Shown piece after piece: positions 1 to 13,503 of a stretch of DNA of 64,000 nucleotides. The position numbers and the translations under genes are program-made. Source of the stretch: Atrichornis clamosus (lineage: Eukaryota; Chordata; Aves; Passeriformes; Menuridae); the NCBI GenBank assembly GCA_013400975.1, contig WBMZ01005327.1:62001-126000 (forward strand). Reading direction: 5' to 3'. The notes below the pieces were generated by a model. It was not told the origin of the DNA. It searched no databases and saw only the letters and a list, made by a program, of their open reading frames with translations. Numbering within the stretch: position 1 is the stretch's first letter; each line of letters starts with the position of its first letter.

Positions 1-3000
1 TGTGTCAGTTCAGCACACAGGAGGGTCATGACAACTGAAGGTGCAGTATGTGCTCTATATTTTTTTAGGTGCTTATACTTTTTAAAAATTTTATTACTAC
101 AGGGTAAGTAATCCTTTGGGCATTTTCCTTGAGAAGTTCCTTAACGGTATAATGTTGATCATAAAGCATTCAGGTATCTCTGGACCCTGCCTTTTTTTGC
201 CTGCCTTTGCACTAAGAAGGGAAACTTGCTTTATTTGTGCTGGTGGTGGTAGGGTTGTCAGGATCTTTGGGCATACGAATTTGTCTTAACAATAGAGGAA
301 GCCTTGAAGGGTGTGTGTACCCTTCAATCACTGGGAGTTCAGTGGAGTGTAAACATACACAGTATATTTAAGCTGGCATTAAATTTGTTAGCTGAAGTCA
401 CAATAATACACCATCAAAGGCAGAAGGGACCTTGTGTGGGTTGCTCAATCCACCTTAAAAGCTGGGTGACTTTGCTATTTAGCCTGTACTGGTCTGCCAC
501 CAGTCTCCAAGCTGGTTAGTCACTAATGCTGGCTGAGGGAGTCTGTGAGAAACAAACTTTTTCCTACAGTCAGAGTAAGATGATCTAGAGAAGCTTACAC
601 TGGGAAGCTAATGATGTGGATTTCCTCCAGTTCTTGTGAGTTTTTACTCAGAGTTGTGTTTCTTTGTTTTTAACAAATGTAATTGGGTTACTGATTTTCT
701 TTTTGGTGGATTCTGTTTTTTCTTGCTAATGCATTGTTGGCCATAGTAGTGAGGCAGTTAGAAAACAGTGAGCCATAATTGAGGTGGAGCTGTGAACTGC
801 TTTCTGAATGTGGAGGCATGAAAGAAGACTAACACCCAAAGTGCCAGAAAGATTTGTATATGGTCTCTGGACTACAGTCTGGAACAGAAGATTGTGTGCC
901 CTTGGGGTGATAATTTGCTGTTTGCGGGAAAAAAGGCACCAAGCTGTCTATGATTAAACATTTAGGGAGAGCAGTCTTAAGAGTGTTTTAATTCACTGCT
1001 TCTTGTAAACCTCATGAATTCACTCTGTTCGCATTCTCATCTGAGTCTGGAATTTCGAGTTAATTACATTATACCGTTTCTTTTGATCCACTTCATAACT
1101 CCTGTCTTTAGAATGTGGTGTTGTTAATGTCTGAACGTGGAGTCTCGGGGTTCCTCGCTCCACCCCAGTCGTGCAGGCTGTGCTGCTGCTGAGCTGTGGC
1201 TGCCCCGTCCAGGGTGGCTGAGCCCAGTGGGTCTGAGGGCACACAGACTGTGCAGCAGCCACAGGATCCGACTTGTGTTTCCAAATCCTGACCTTGAGGG
1301 AGCTGCAAGGATTTTTGCAAGGGTTCGTCGCTAAAAAGTTGCAAACCAGGGATATTCAGCATTGATTGTAGGTAGTTTTCCAGTTCCTGAAACAGAGGAA
1401 AGTGAGAGAGAAACACACTGTGGTCAACCGGAGTGAAGCTGGCTCTGAGTAGCTCTGTGTTTGTTGTTTTTAACTGTTATATTTATTTTTTGTTTTAATG
1501 CTGCATAACTTTACTCTCATCAGTGTTTGTTTTTCTTACTCCTTTATTTTGCATCCTNCTGCATAAGTTTACTCTCATCAGTGTTTGTTTTTCTTACTAC
1601 TTTATTTTGCATCCTTGTCCAGCTTTGGATATAAAAGCTTACCTGTCCTCCTTCACCTGTCTTTCCTGTCCACGTTGTTGTTGCTTGCCAGCTTCTCTGT
1701 GAGCCTTGCAGAGAGGTTTCCTGGTGTCCCAGCAGTAGAAATCCAGTAGCTCCATGAGTGCCCACCCCCAAGTGCAGTTGGTTGGCAGAGGAGGGGTTAA
1801 ATCAGTGCAGCTGCACCCCTGCTTTAGCTCCTGTGTGTTCAGCCCTGGTGCTGCTCTTTGTGCAGTAGCAGCACTGCTGACTTCCCTGTGGTTTGGTCAG
1901 AACTGAACTGATAATGTTGGTAGCAGATGAAGGCAGTGCTCTTAAAACACAGGGAATTATGCTCACAGCCAGGATCAGTTATAGCAGGACTGGGCTTTTC
2001 TTACCCAAGGGAAGAGCTTCAGTGATGTTTTTTGTTTCATGTCATTGCCTTCTCCCTCATCAACTACTCACTTTTGTCATGGAGCAGATTATTATCTTTA
2101 AAAATAAGATGATCATATTAAAGGCAGTGTTTTTTTGGCATTTTATGTAGAAGCACTGTACCACTGCTTTTCAATATGACCGGATAAAATACTCTAATGC
2201 ACACACAGGTGATGTGTCCACGTGATGCCTACTGAGTACCTCTGCAAAATGGAAATGTTACAAGGGCTCCTGAGTGGCATGATGTTATTCCAGTCTGTCT
2301 GCAGTAAGGTACAACAATAAAGTGTTTTCCCCCAACACATTTAGTTATTCACTAAATTTGCTTTTGTTTCCATGTATTTCCCCATCAGGGGTGTCCCATA
2401 ATGCAGATGGTGTGCACTCTGACAGGGAAAAATAATGGTGCATAAAAGGTGGGGGTCACTTTGTGCTAAAAGGCTTCCAGATGGCAGGGCACAGGAAGAG
2501 ATCAGGTTGTCCCTCCATCTGTCCAGTCAAGAAACTCTATCTTTGTTTTGCTTCTTGAGGATGACTGTCTGCCTCTCTCCTGCTGATAACACATTGCTCA
2601 GGGACAACACGGTATCATCTGCTCGGTAAGATTTTATTTATCTTCAGAAAAGTGCCCTGAAAAGAAGCAGGTAAAAAGTTCACTGGCTGTTCTGCCAAGC
2701 ATTCTTGTTTAGCAATGAAAGGCCAAGTTCACTCTGATTTGCCAGTACGCGTTGCACTGGGAGGAGTTTTGGCTAGGCACAGCTTTCTCTTCACGCTGCA
2801 GGTGCAGAGCTCTGCAGCAGGACTTCTGTGTTGTGTGAGGATGTTTGGGTTGGAAAGGCAGAGAAGGCAAATAAGAGCCTTGGTCATGCAAGACCACAGC
2901 TTAGCTGGGCTCCATGGTTAGAGGTGACACTTCTGAGCAGTGTCATCTGTTCCCTGCTACTTCTTTCATGTCTTGTGGGGAAAAAAACCCAAACCAACCT

Positions 3001-5738
3001 GCAAATGCCCAGGAAAAAATGACAGCTTAGAAAGCACTTGCTGCATGAGTTTTATTTAGGGTCAGGCCATAGGTAACAGGCAGTGCAACCCAATCTGATC
3101 TCTTCTTCATGATGAGGAAAGCTTCTCCCTTTGCATTTAATCCCCAGCTGAGGCTGTGGAGCTGCAGTGCGGTGTTTAGTCCAGACCAGAGAGAGCAGTC
3201 ACAGCTCCGTCGGGAATGCTCGGGAGTGGGAGCTGTTCTGAACCTGAGTTGGCACTGGAAAACCTTGTGTTCCCGTGCATCAGCCTCCGTCCCAGCTCCT
3301 GTTATGCACACGAAGCTGTCAGAGGGGCTGTGTGCTCAGTGATGCTGGATGCAGCAAAAGCTGTGTTGCTTTGTCTGCACTTTCCCGGCCGCACAGGTCA
3401 CAGCCCGGGGAGCTGTGAAGCTCTGGGCTGTGCTTCTTCTCAGTGTGGGCAGCAGGCACGAGTACCCAGGTGTGTCTGTGCACACAGACAGTCAGAAAAT
3501 AGTCTTTGAGGTGTATTTATACAGAGATGATGCTTGAAAATGTTTGTTTTCTAATCAGCTGGGCCCTACAGGACACGTACTGGTCGGTGTATAGTTTATT
3601 GTGCACTGAGAGGACTTGGGTCTTTTGGCAGTATTCTTGCTACAACCATTAGAATATTCCTAGTTGGGAAATGAGTTTAATGGAAAATCGTGTTTTAATA
3701 AGAGCTGTGGAGAGGTTTTAATGCAGCCGTTTCATGTCTGAGGTGATACAAGTACTGTGAGCTGACGTGTGCCCCAGTTGATGCAGTCTTAGGCTGGAGA
3801 GTTTAGAGTGGGCAGAAGGTCTGTATTTTGGACAGGGTTGCTGTTCTGTGCTGTCCTTCCTGAATTTGTGCCATCTGTTGGAGTGGCAGCAGTGGGAGGA
3901 GGAGTGGAGGCAGTGCTTTGGGAGGGCCAGGGAGCAGAGCCCTTCTAAAATTGCTCATGTGTTGATAGCAAGTTTTGCTTTAGCCTTAGGAATGACATTC
4001 ATTAGTCAAAGTATCTCTGAAAATTGTTTCATTTATGTGGAAAGACTTAAAGGGGGAAGCTGAAGGGCTGCATGTGATCACTGGGGCCTGTGTGAAGAGC
4101 GTGGGTGAGAGGGAAACAGGGGCTCCTGTAAGCAGGTAACTGGGACAGCTTTGTGTGTCCATAACACCAGGGCCATAATTTCGTGTGCCTTTGGTGCTCT
4201 TGTTTGGCTGGGCCCTCTTGTGAATTGTTTGGGTTTTGCAATTCTTTGTTTCCTCTCCAAACAGATGTTGAGCATTCACTTATTTTTAGCAGTTCACTTT
4301 TTTTTTTTTGCTTTAAAAATCTCACTTTCGCTGCTCTCCCTGTGCCCCTATATAGTCACATCGCCTTGGTATAGAGGGGATGCTGTTACTATATTAGGAC
4401 AGAGACATTTTTAGCCAAGGACAAAGGCCTTTGCATGAAAGAGGAAGCAGCCTGCTTTTTAATCATTATTTATTTATTTGTATTAACTTGATGGGACTGA
4501 AAATTCAGGGTGTCGGAAGGCAGGAGGGAAGGAAAGATAGATAATTTCTTAGAAGAAATAGCTGGACAGTTACCCCATATGGCTCAAAGCAGCTTCATGA
4601 ATATGAGCTAATCAAGGTAAATTACACTCAGAAAGAGCTTTGATGATGTTAGTAACTTAGGGATGAGCACTTTGGGAAGTAGCTGTTCTCATGTGTGTTG
4701 TGACTAAAGTTAGGGATGTGGTTTAGGCTTGTCCCCTGTTTGTGTACGTGTCCCAAAGAAAGGAACAGCCTGTCCCTGGACCTTATTAATTCTTAATCAG
4801 TAACACAGTTTAATCGACCTTCTACAATTCCATTGTAATTACTGGGGTAAGAGGAGAGAAAATAATAAAAGGAATGGAAAGAAGATAGCTGTTTATATTT
4901 AGTTCAGGAAACCTAAAAGAAGCTTCTTAGCCACATCCTGGTTCCATCAACATTTCCATCAACACTTGTGACTGTGTCTCTGGAAGCAGAAGCTGGCAGG
5001 AGGGGAGGCTGTTGTGTGTGGCTGCTGCCCCAGGACATCTGTGTCCCTCTGGTGTGTCAGAGGTGCCCTGGGAGGGACAGTGTGGCGTGACAGACCCTGC
5101 ACTGCTACTGCTTTTGAGACATGAAGTCATTGGTTATTTAGTTCCTTTCTGTCAGTGGTTTAATGAGCAGGGGAAGTGGTGTGGTCACTGTCCTGCTCCT
5201 GAGCGTGGGTCTTGTGGGGCTTTGCTGAGCAGAGGGACTTCACGTTCATGTAATGAGTTCTGGGATTGTTGTGTGTCTAGCTTTACAGCCTAGGGAGAGC
5301 TTTTAAAGTAAGAGAAGGTTTTTGCCTCAGATTTTAGGGTTTTTCTTCTGAAAGACAAGTCACTTAATCAAATGTTTATATTGTACACTGAGGAGAAAGG
5401 GCTGTGCGAGAACTGCAAAGCAGTCATTAGTGATTTATTTATTATGCCAATTTCATATACAGATAAATTCTTCTGGCACTTAATGTTATCGTCTGTAAGA
5501 ACTGTCAAAACTTTGCAATGTTACTGGTTTTGTGGTCAGCTGAGAAATTAAGTGAAATAAGGTTTGTAGGAAGAAATAATTTTAGGGAGATGGGAAAGAG
5601 ATGGAATTCGGGAGGGGGTGATGTGCTTCTTAGAGCTCCTTACAGACCCAGCCAAAATTCATCTTATAAGGAGACTTCACTAAAGCTTCATGGGCATTTC
5701 TGAAATTTTTCAGCCTATTTTTAATAATTGTTTTGCAG
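1..5738 (+). other. TACC2: TACC2 intron (left part), 5.7 kb
   Basis: No coding exon is recognised here. The stretch holds a 58-bp tandem duplication with an N (1501-1616) and a moderately GC-rich patch (about 1130-1330, 3160-3480). Short open frames in all six frames look random and have no usable splice-site pairs matching the phase 2 entry of the exon at 5739. Earlier long-isoform exons are presumed to lie left of the window. Confidence 0.75.
1501..1616. repeat. 58-bp tandem duplication with an N at the junction
   Basis: CTGCATAACTTTACTCTCAT starting at 1501 recurs as CTGCATAAGTTTACTCTCAT at 1559, and the copies match to their ends with only two visible differences. The single N is at 1558, exactly between them. 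Confidence 0.9.
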
Positions 5739-5870
5739 CACTTCCAAGCCTGATAGCTGCCAAGAAGTTGACAGCCACGTTTCTGAGGATGTGCCTCTGG
5801 CTGTGGCCCCTGGTGATGGTGTAGAGCTGCCTGCTCAAGAAACCAAAGGTTTCACAAGGGAAAAAAAGAG
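5739..5870 (+). CDS. TACC2: TACC2 cassette exon of the long isoforms, 132 nt
   Basis: A polypyrimidine-rich acceptor (TTGTTTTGCAG) ends at 5738 and a donor (GAG/GTATTG) starts at 5871. The exon begins with the last base of a codon, reads STSKPDSCQEVDSHVSEDVP, continues VAPGDGVELPAQETKG and ends EKKR with the Arg codon split 2+1. It therefore enters and leaves in phase 2 and is 44 codons long, so it can be skipped without changing frame. Its donor phase joins directly to the exon at 34944, giving EKKR-SSDSEEAF. An alternative donor after AACCAAAG (5848) would leave phase 1 and not fit. The composition (acidic, Ser/Pro) suits the disordered N-terminal part. It lies upstream of the internal first exon at 18147, so only long isoforms can carry it. 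I do not recall the exact mammalian counterpart. Confidence 0.8.
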
Positions 5871-6493
5871 GTATTGTGTGATTTCATTTGTTACAAGACT
5901 TTTCCATGTCTTTACATCTTTTGCTTAAGAAATACTACTAGCATGAAAGAGGCTGAATAACTTTAACAGGTGTTTTGTGTAAGTTACACAAACGCTTTGC
6001 TGTTAAATTTTGAATATAAATGTTAGATGTATCAAGACCTGGCTAATCCAGTATATTTACTCCAAAATACCAGAAGAGGGAGCTTAGGCTACACTGGTTA
6101 TTACTATGCTGATCTTACCTATTATTTTTAAATTAGTGTATTTTTTAGGTTTTTTTCTACAGGATTTTTCTTCCTTGAAGTTTAAGTTTGGTTTTTTTGT
6201 TTTGGGTTTTTTTGTGTGTACGTGAAACTATGCAAGATCAGGTCATGTTTAAGAGGACCGTTCTGCTCATTCCCCTTCAGATGCTTCCAGCAGCTTCCCC
6301 ACACCTGATGTGCACTCTCATTGTCAGTAGTGAAGGAAGAAGAAGTTCAGCTTGGTTTTGCTCTTGCTGAATAAATACTGTATTACCTTGATTTCCAAGG
6401 TAAATGTTTCGCTCCCTCAGATTTACATTGGTTGTTGCCATAGTGCTTGATAGGTGACCTAGCACTTTTTTTGCTTGGAAAACCCCCAGACTG

Positions 6494-6575
6494 AGTCATA
6501 GAATGATTTGGATTGGAAGGGACCTTAAAGATCATGTAGTTCCAACCCTCCCATCTCAAATATAGTCGGGACATG
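6494..6575 (-). mobile_element. CR1 LINE 3'-end remnant
   Basis: The plus strand reads TCATAGAATGATTTGGATTG then GGAAGGGACCTTAAAGATCA and TAGTTCCAACCC, the reverse complement of the CR1 3' terminus. Only about 80 bp remain, so it is an old 5'-truncated copy. Confidence 0.85.
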
Positions 6576-7647
6576 TGCTTGGATGTTCCTGTCAGAGCTT
6601 CAGCTGACGCCCGCCTGTGGGTGATTAACCAGTCTGCTCTTGTGGCGCAGCAATCAAGGCCTGCCCTTGCTGTGACACATATTAATGGAAAAGGTCACAG
6701 CACAGCTGAGAATATGAAATGGGCACTCCCTGGAGAGCAGCATTCTCCACCCCACCAATACAGACTGGCACGTTGTGACAAGTGGGATACAGGACAGGAG
6801 ACACCACGGGAAATACAGTTTTTCCACTAAAGCTCTGTTCGGAATTGTCAGAAGATGCTGCTGTCAGCAGGAGGATACTCTGAATCATGAGTTAAAGTGT
6901 ACACAACAGACATGTTCTGCTGTGGAACAGGGCACAAATAGCTATTAGCAAATGCTGCTGAAAAAGCTATCATCAGTGTAATATCTAGGAAACATGTTGA
7001 TTAATTATTTCTTCTAAACTTCTGATTGTTTTGATCAGAAAACGCTGTCCCCACCTTTAGTGAGCTGCTGTAACACAGTTAGGCCAAGTCCTCTTGTGTC
7101 CTTTTCCTCCACAACACTGGACTGGACCCACATATTTTAACCTGTGTGTTGTTGATGGAGAGCAGAATGTTTTGCACCAGGATGCAATTTCTGTCATCTG
7201 GAGAGAATTTTCTGAATGGAAGCATAGGTCATTCATTAAAAATGGAGAGAAATGGGCAGGTGAGATTTTAAGTCAGAAAATAGTCACCCTGAGATGTTGA
7301 CTCTTCCCAGAGAATCATCCAAAATTGTTTGAACTTTCTGGATACCCTCAGTGTCACATTCTGTGAGTGCTTTAGTGTAGTCACAGATGACTGTTGTTTA
7401 CAAATCCAAATTGAAACCACTAAAACCTGGGGATTTTCTTTTCCTTTTCACTAGAATTCAGCTTCAAAGAGAGGAGAAATGATTTTAGAACTCTGCAGGC
7501 GAGGCAGAGCTGCTGTGCTCACGTATTTAGATTGGCTTGTGCCTCTGAAGTTTGTTTTGATATTGATGTAGTGTGTTTAATAATGTGAATGTCTGTGTGT
7601 GCGTAAGACACTCTTGGATAGGGTAAACAATGGTGTAATTAAGTACA

Positions 7648-7825
7648 ATCATGGAATCACAGAATGGTCTGGGCTGCAAGGGACCTTTAAGCTCATCCAG
7701 TTCCACTCCCTGCAATGAGCAGGGACACTTTCCACTAGAACAGGTTGCTCCAAGCCCTTTCCAACCTGGCCTTGGACACTTCCAGGGATTGGAAGTCCGC
7801 AACCTCTTCGGGCAGCGTGTTTTAT
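7648..7825 (-). mobile_element. CR1 LINE 3'-end remnant, about 180 bp
   Basis: The plus strand carries AATCATGGAATCACAGAATG, CTGCAAGGGACCTTTAAGCT, GAGCAGGGACACTTTCCACT and CCAACCTGGCCTTGGACACT in the order of the reverse-complemented CR1 tail. Sequence after 7825 is too diverged to assign, though 7915-7960 might continue it. Confidence 0.9.
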
Positions 7826-10800
7826 TAGTAGAACTTCTTAATGCAGACTCAAAATCCAGCCTAGGATGTCAGTAGCCCAAATGTACACTCCCAGCATCCT
7901 CCTGATGCCTTGAGAACGGTGGTCCTGTCACCCACAACCTCTTTCTCCAAAGCTGAATTTGTGTGTTTGTTCTTTTTGTAACACGAGCACAGATCATGAG
8001 CACAGATCTTAATGGAAATTCAGATGCACACAGAGGTGAGAATTAGAGTTGTCTGTGGGACAAAAGATAATTCTTGCATCCCCTTGAAAAGCAAATATAT
8101 TACTGGCCAGATAGCTGTTTGTTGTTGTAATCAGCCCCTTATGTAAATACTTCTGAGACTACCTCGCATTTTGATGTGATTCCTGTGTATCAAGTCAAAT
8201 CAGCCATGGAAAATAACGGCCTGCAAATTGGCTTATGTTTCACTTTGTCACATTTATGGCAAGTGCCTGGCAAGGTGCTGGACTTGTGCAGCTGCTGGGC
8301 CACTGCCTGATTTTCTGCAAAATGTATCCTTGGGGCATTTCAGTCTCCCCTGTGGTTACGATGGCCACATTATGAGCTGTGTCACAGACACCTCATCATT
8401 TGGGAGAAGTGTTGAGATATTGCTAGAGACTAGTTGACTCTTGATGGAAGCCCGAAAGGACAGAGCTGGAAAGTGTCTGAAGAGCTGATCCATCCCTTTG
8501 TCCTGCGAGGAAGAGAGATGGATATGATCTGTTCTGGAGAACAAAAACCAGGTGCTGGTTTTTGCATGTCCTCACCTATAGCCTCAGTGCCTGCTTTGGA
8601 AGCTACACCTTGATGTTCTCTGGCTGATGCGAATGGAGAGGTGGGTCCTCCTTGTTGTCAGATACTGGGTCAGTTTTCTTTCAAAAGCTAAACCAGACTG
8701 GAGTCGGATCAGTTTGTGAGATTTTGAATGAACAGAGAACTTCTGCTCATCCCTGCATCTCTGAAATTAAATACACATTTCTGCCTTACCTAATTTTCCT
8801 GAAATGAGCCTGGAACCAGTTGGAAGCACAGCAAAAAATCCTTCTGAAAGCAGAAAGTCCCAACAATTTTTACCCAAAGCTCTACTTTCTGTGTTGTTGG
8901 TTTCCAAAATGTTTCATAATGCTTCCCTGGGAGGAAGAAAAACTGAATAATTGGTGTCACACAGAAAAACAGGATAAGCTTTATGACTTCTGGGTTTTAT
9001 TTACTTGATCTTGTTTTGAAAACAAATTTTCTTCTTTGTCCACCTTTTGGAGAGGCTTGGTGTAAAACTAAGAAAATAAAAATCAATGTATTGCCTTCAT
9101 TTTTGACCAACACTGTTAATCCTAGACTGAGTTGCTTTTAATGATGTAATCAAAACCAAGAAGGGATTAAATGGGATTCACAAACACAAGTTTTTTTCCC
9201 TCGAGTGAATTTAACCCTTTTGTAAGGAATGTGTTACTACATTTAAGATTACAAGGGCACTGAGCAAGGAAGAGATGAGAAATACATCATTCCACCATCC
9301 CAGGTCTTGAAAGGGGATTGTCTCCTGAGTGGTGTGTTTAGAACTGCTCAGCTCCGGGCAGGAGCATGCTTTGTGTTGCTCAGTGTAGATCTCTTCAGCC
9401 TGTTACTGAGTAATGGCTTCAAATTCTGGGATGTCTGCCGTGTTTCAAGCCCAAAACATTGTGGACTAAGTGCATTTTTTTGTAGTTGGGTGTGGGACTG
9501 ATATGGTGGGGTTATCTGGATGAACCTGGGATTGGGGGGGACAATCCTGTGTATTTGATGGGCAGGGTGCCCAGAGACCCCTGTGGGGTGTGCTGGCAGA
9601 AACAGCTTCCGTGAAACAGCAGCAATTCAACAAATAGCTTCCAGTAGCTTTGTTTTTAAGAGGCAGAGCATTAAGGGATGCTTGACAGAAGTGGGAAATG
9701 TCACCTGTTTTCTAACCATATCCTTGCTCAGAATTTGGGCTCTCTGGGGTGTTCTGCCTGCAGGTTTGCTCAAAGAGAGCAATTATTTGTGTGTCTTGTA
9801 AAGCTGCTCTCAGTCTGTGGCAGTGGACAAAAGGGTGATGGTAGCTCTGTGTTTGCTTGTTACTCCTGTGTATCTTACAGGTTCCCTCAGGCAATTCATG
9901 ATAATCTCCTTGCTGCCAGAACAGGTTCAGCAGCATGAAAATGAGTGTGTCATTATACTAATTAATCCATCCACAAGGAGTTTTAGAATGGCACTGATCA
10001 TCTTGCATTGTACGAAACCACGGCAGTACAGATTTAGAGATTCAAAGATGACACGCCTGGCTTGGGTTGCTGTTCCTTGGCACTGTGGCACACACAGTGA
10101 CAGCTCCCGACTCTACCAGGAGGGTGGAGGACTTGTAGGGGATCACCTCTTGTCCTGGAGCAGGTAATACGTGGACTAAACCTCAGCTGAGTCAGGTGTA
10201 TTTTGTATTTCTCAGTAATGGCTGTTATGCTAAAATATGGCCAGCGCTTTTCGGGCACTCTACCCCTAATGCTAAATCTTCCCAAAAAAACAAAAAAAAA
10301 CCCCCACATAAACATTGAGACATACTAAAAATACTTCAGACTAATTTTGTCTTAATTCTCTTGAAATCAAATTGAAGCTGCGAGCTGACTCCTTTAAGGA
10401 AGTCATTTGACCACCCATCCTTAGCAGCCACAGCAGAGACTTGCACCAGGGGGGAATACTGTTCTTCTCTGGTTTCTTCATCCTGCATTTTCATAATCTA
10501 ATTCTTTGCTTAGGCCATGAGGCCAGGAGGCCTTTGGGTTCTGCTTCCTGAAATCTCCTGCAACAAGGTGCCCCCGGAGAGCATCATCAGCCCTGATCCT
10601 GTCAGCTGAGGGCAGGTGCATGGAAGCCCTGGAAAATGTCAGTCCCCTCCTGGCGTCAGGCAGCTCCTTTCCTAACAAGCCTGGCTCCAGCTGCCGTGGG
10701 GATCTCACACCTCGGGATGTTTAGAGGCTTAGGAACAAGTATGGAAGCAAGATGAGATCCTGCCGTCTGTGATGGGGATTCTGCAGCTCTGGTGTGGGGA

Positions 10801-12533
10801 AATGTCAACAGAGCTTTGGGCATCTGGCTCGTGGACGTGGTCTGCAGAGGCATAATCAGCAGCAAAACAAACTCCCTCCTTTGGTGTGGTTATGCTTGCG
10901 GTCCCACTGTGAAGGCCAGGCCAGAAATTTGGTAAATAGGGGTTTAAAGTTTTGTTTGTGATCCAAGAAGTTCAGGCCTGACTCTTAGACTAGTAGCATG
11001 ATACAGCCCAAAATCTGAAATTAAAGTGTCTATGCCTTGGCAGGAGGGGGGAGCAGAGGAGCAAACGAGAGGCCAGAGGCTGCGTGAAGTGGACTGTGGG
11101 CTTTGCACAGGGGTTTGGCTGCCCTTGACCCTTAACTCGTGTCTCTCCTGTAGGTCTGTGTGGGGCAGAGCCCTCGCTCCTTCCCTGAGATCCTGCACAG
11201 CCAGGGGAAGGAAGGAGGGAAGCGTCCACACTCGGGGCTGTGCTCAGCTCTCAGAAATCTAATCTCCCTCTTTGTATGGCTCCTTAATTTCATAAAACGC
11301 TTTGGAACGTGGAATCGTGTGGGGTGCTCCGTTCTCACGTTGCTGATCGTAATTCACTGCCGACCTCTGAAGGCCTGGAGCCCCCCGGCACCCCGAGCAG
11401 CACCGTGCAGGGCCCCTTTTGTTGTCTGTGCAGCGGCTTTCCCATGATGGAAATCTCAATAACTAAGCAGGCATCTTGGTTATTCATAACTCTTAATGCC
11501 GTTAATCTCACTTGCAATTTAGATGAAGCAGTGACCTTAGCAACCAAACAGTGATCGATGGGGAGGGGGGCACAATTATTTATGTTTTGTCTTATTTTTA
11601 TTTTTATTTGAAACCCATTCTGATGTTTGTTTAATGTCAGCTGCAGTGTCCATCCTGGTTGCATCATCACTGGTCACTCCTTTTTTTTCTTTGAATTAGC
11701 AGATGGGAATTCTGTCAGTGTGCTCAGGCTTAAAATTCTGAGACGTGTGTTTTCATGAGGAGTGTATCAATGCAAATAAAGCACTCACACTGTGTTAATC
11801 TGGATAAGTGGTGGGGCAGGCAGTGTGTCAAAGTATTTGATCTGTAAGAACAAGTTAAATCTGTGAAGCTTTACACCTAGTATCTCCTTGTGTTATTTTG
11901 TGCTGTATAATTTTATATCGTGGTGTCACAAATAGGGCTGTGTTATGCCAAATGATGTACAGAGGCAATTGAGCAAATTGCTTCTATTTTTCTTGAAAAC
12001 TATATTAAAAAATATCCCACTGATTTAACACTCCATAATTATTTTACTGCTCAGATTTCATTTACACTCTCCAGTTGTGAATCAGTGCCCCACTCTTAGC
12101 CCAATAAAAGGTAAATGCTGAAAAAAACAAACTCAAAACCCACAGCTAACAAAAAAACCCCAAATCAACAAACCCATGGTTTCAACCTGAAGGCCTGTCA
12201 TTCTCCCTGTAGGGCTGAATTTCTGATTTATCTGTACTGGAATGGGATTAAATTAAGGATAACTGGGTTTTAGAAGAATGGTTGTAAATGTTTCTTTAAA
12301 CAGCTAATTATAGACTATAATAATATCTTAATTATACTGTGGACATAAACAGTGCTACTTGTCTGCATTATTAGGCACAACTAAAGCATGAGTGTTACAA
12401 TTTCTGTTAACCTTTCACTGCTTTTTGCCAGTAAACCAAAATGGGATAAATTAATTGCATGTTTCAACTACCTTTTCATACTTGCTCTTTCATCTGTAGG
12501 ACAGAGTTGCTCATAACACTAAGGGAAAACAAG

Positions 12534-12546
12534 CAAGCAAGCAAGA
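12534..12546. repeat. Short AAGC tetranucleotide run
   Basis: Three to four copies of AAGC/CAAG in a row. Confidence 0.6.
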
Positions 12547-12710
12547 AATCCACTTTCCTTGCACTGCTGTTGCTACCTGATAGCATCCAGAGGTCACAGT
12601 TTGGCCCTCCAGGAGATAGTTTGCTTAGGTTCCCTCTTTGGGATATCATCTTCCAAAATAATAAAGATTTTAAATTTTCAGTTGTGGTCGGTTCACAGAA
12701 AATGCTGTGG

Positions 12711-12748
12711 TGTCCTGGTTTTGGCTGGGATAGAGTTAATTTTCTTCT
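12711..12748 (+). mobile_element. LTR head fragment of an avian endogenous retrovirus family
   Basis: Reads TGTCCTGGTTTTGGCTGGGA followed by TAGAGTTAATTTTCTTC, which I recognise as the 5' start of a common avian ERVL-type LTR. Only about 38 bp are kept before the sequence changes to an A-run (12761-12772). Noncoding remnant; family name not certain. Confidence 0.6.
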
Positions 12749-13468
12749 ATTCCCTAAAGTAAAAAAAAAAAAAGGAATTGCATCTCCGGAGACAAAGATT
12801 GAAGGGGTTTGGTTGGGTTTCTGTGCTTAGCTGTGACTTTCTGAACGATGCGGTGACAGCACCAGTGTTAAATATTGCCCCTGTCCCACAGCAGTGCAGG
12901 TGGTGAGCTGGATCATGGAGGGGCCTGGCTGGAAAAAACAGTACGAGATCACTGTGGTCTTCCAGAGATTCCTGGTGGCAAATTCTCTGGGCTGAAAACA
13001 GTCTGCCTGACCTTCTCTGTAACACAAAGATCCACACTGGTCCCAGGAGACCTGGATTTCTGGGAAGGGCTTGGCAGAGGGAGTATCAGCCAAGGCCAGG
13101 GAGGGCTGGTGCTCCTGCAAGGCTCTTAGAGCCCAGGAGTCTCCAGCCTTGGGTGTCCTAAAAGGGCTGTCACCACTGCACTTCAAAAGATGTCGGTGTT
13201 TTTATGTGCTAATGTGCCCTCAAACCCAGGCAGCCTCCCCAGGCGCTGAGGACTCTCTCTGTACAGAGCAGTGATGGTTTTCTGAGCAGTTTGGTCCTTT
13301 CAGTCCTTTCGGAAAGATGTTGCTGTTCCTCAGCAGTCTGATGTTGTGGATACTCTTGCCGTGGACCCTTTGATACCAGGGAGCCTACAAATAAGGGAGT
13401 CTTTGGGGTGAAAACTTCTTCTCAGACTGCATTTAAGGCTTCGGGGTCCAAAGGCAGTATCATCTAAA

Positions 13469-13503
13469 TAGATACAGATATATAGAGATATATATATATA
13501 AAA
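13469..13503. repeat. TA/GATA-rich microsatellite
   Basis: Reads AGATACAGATATATAGAGAT then ATATATATATA. Confidence 0.8.
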
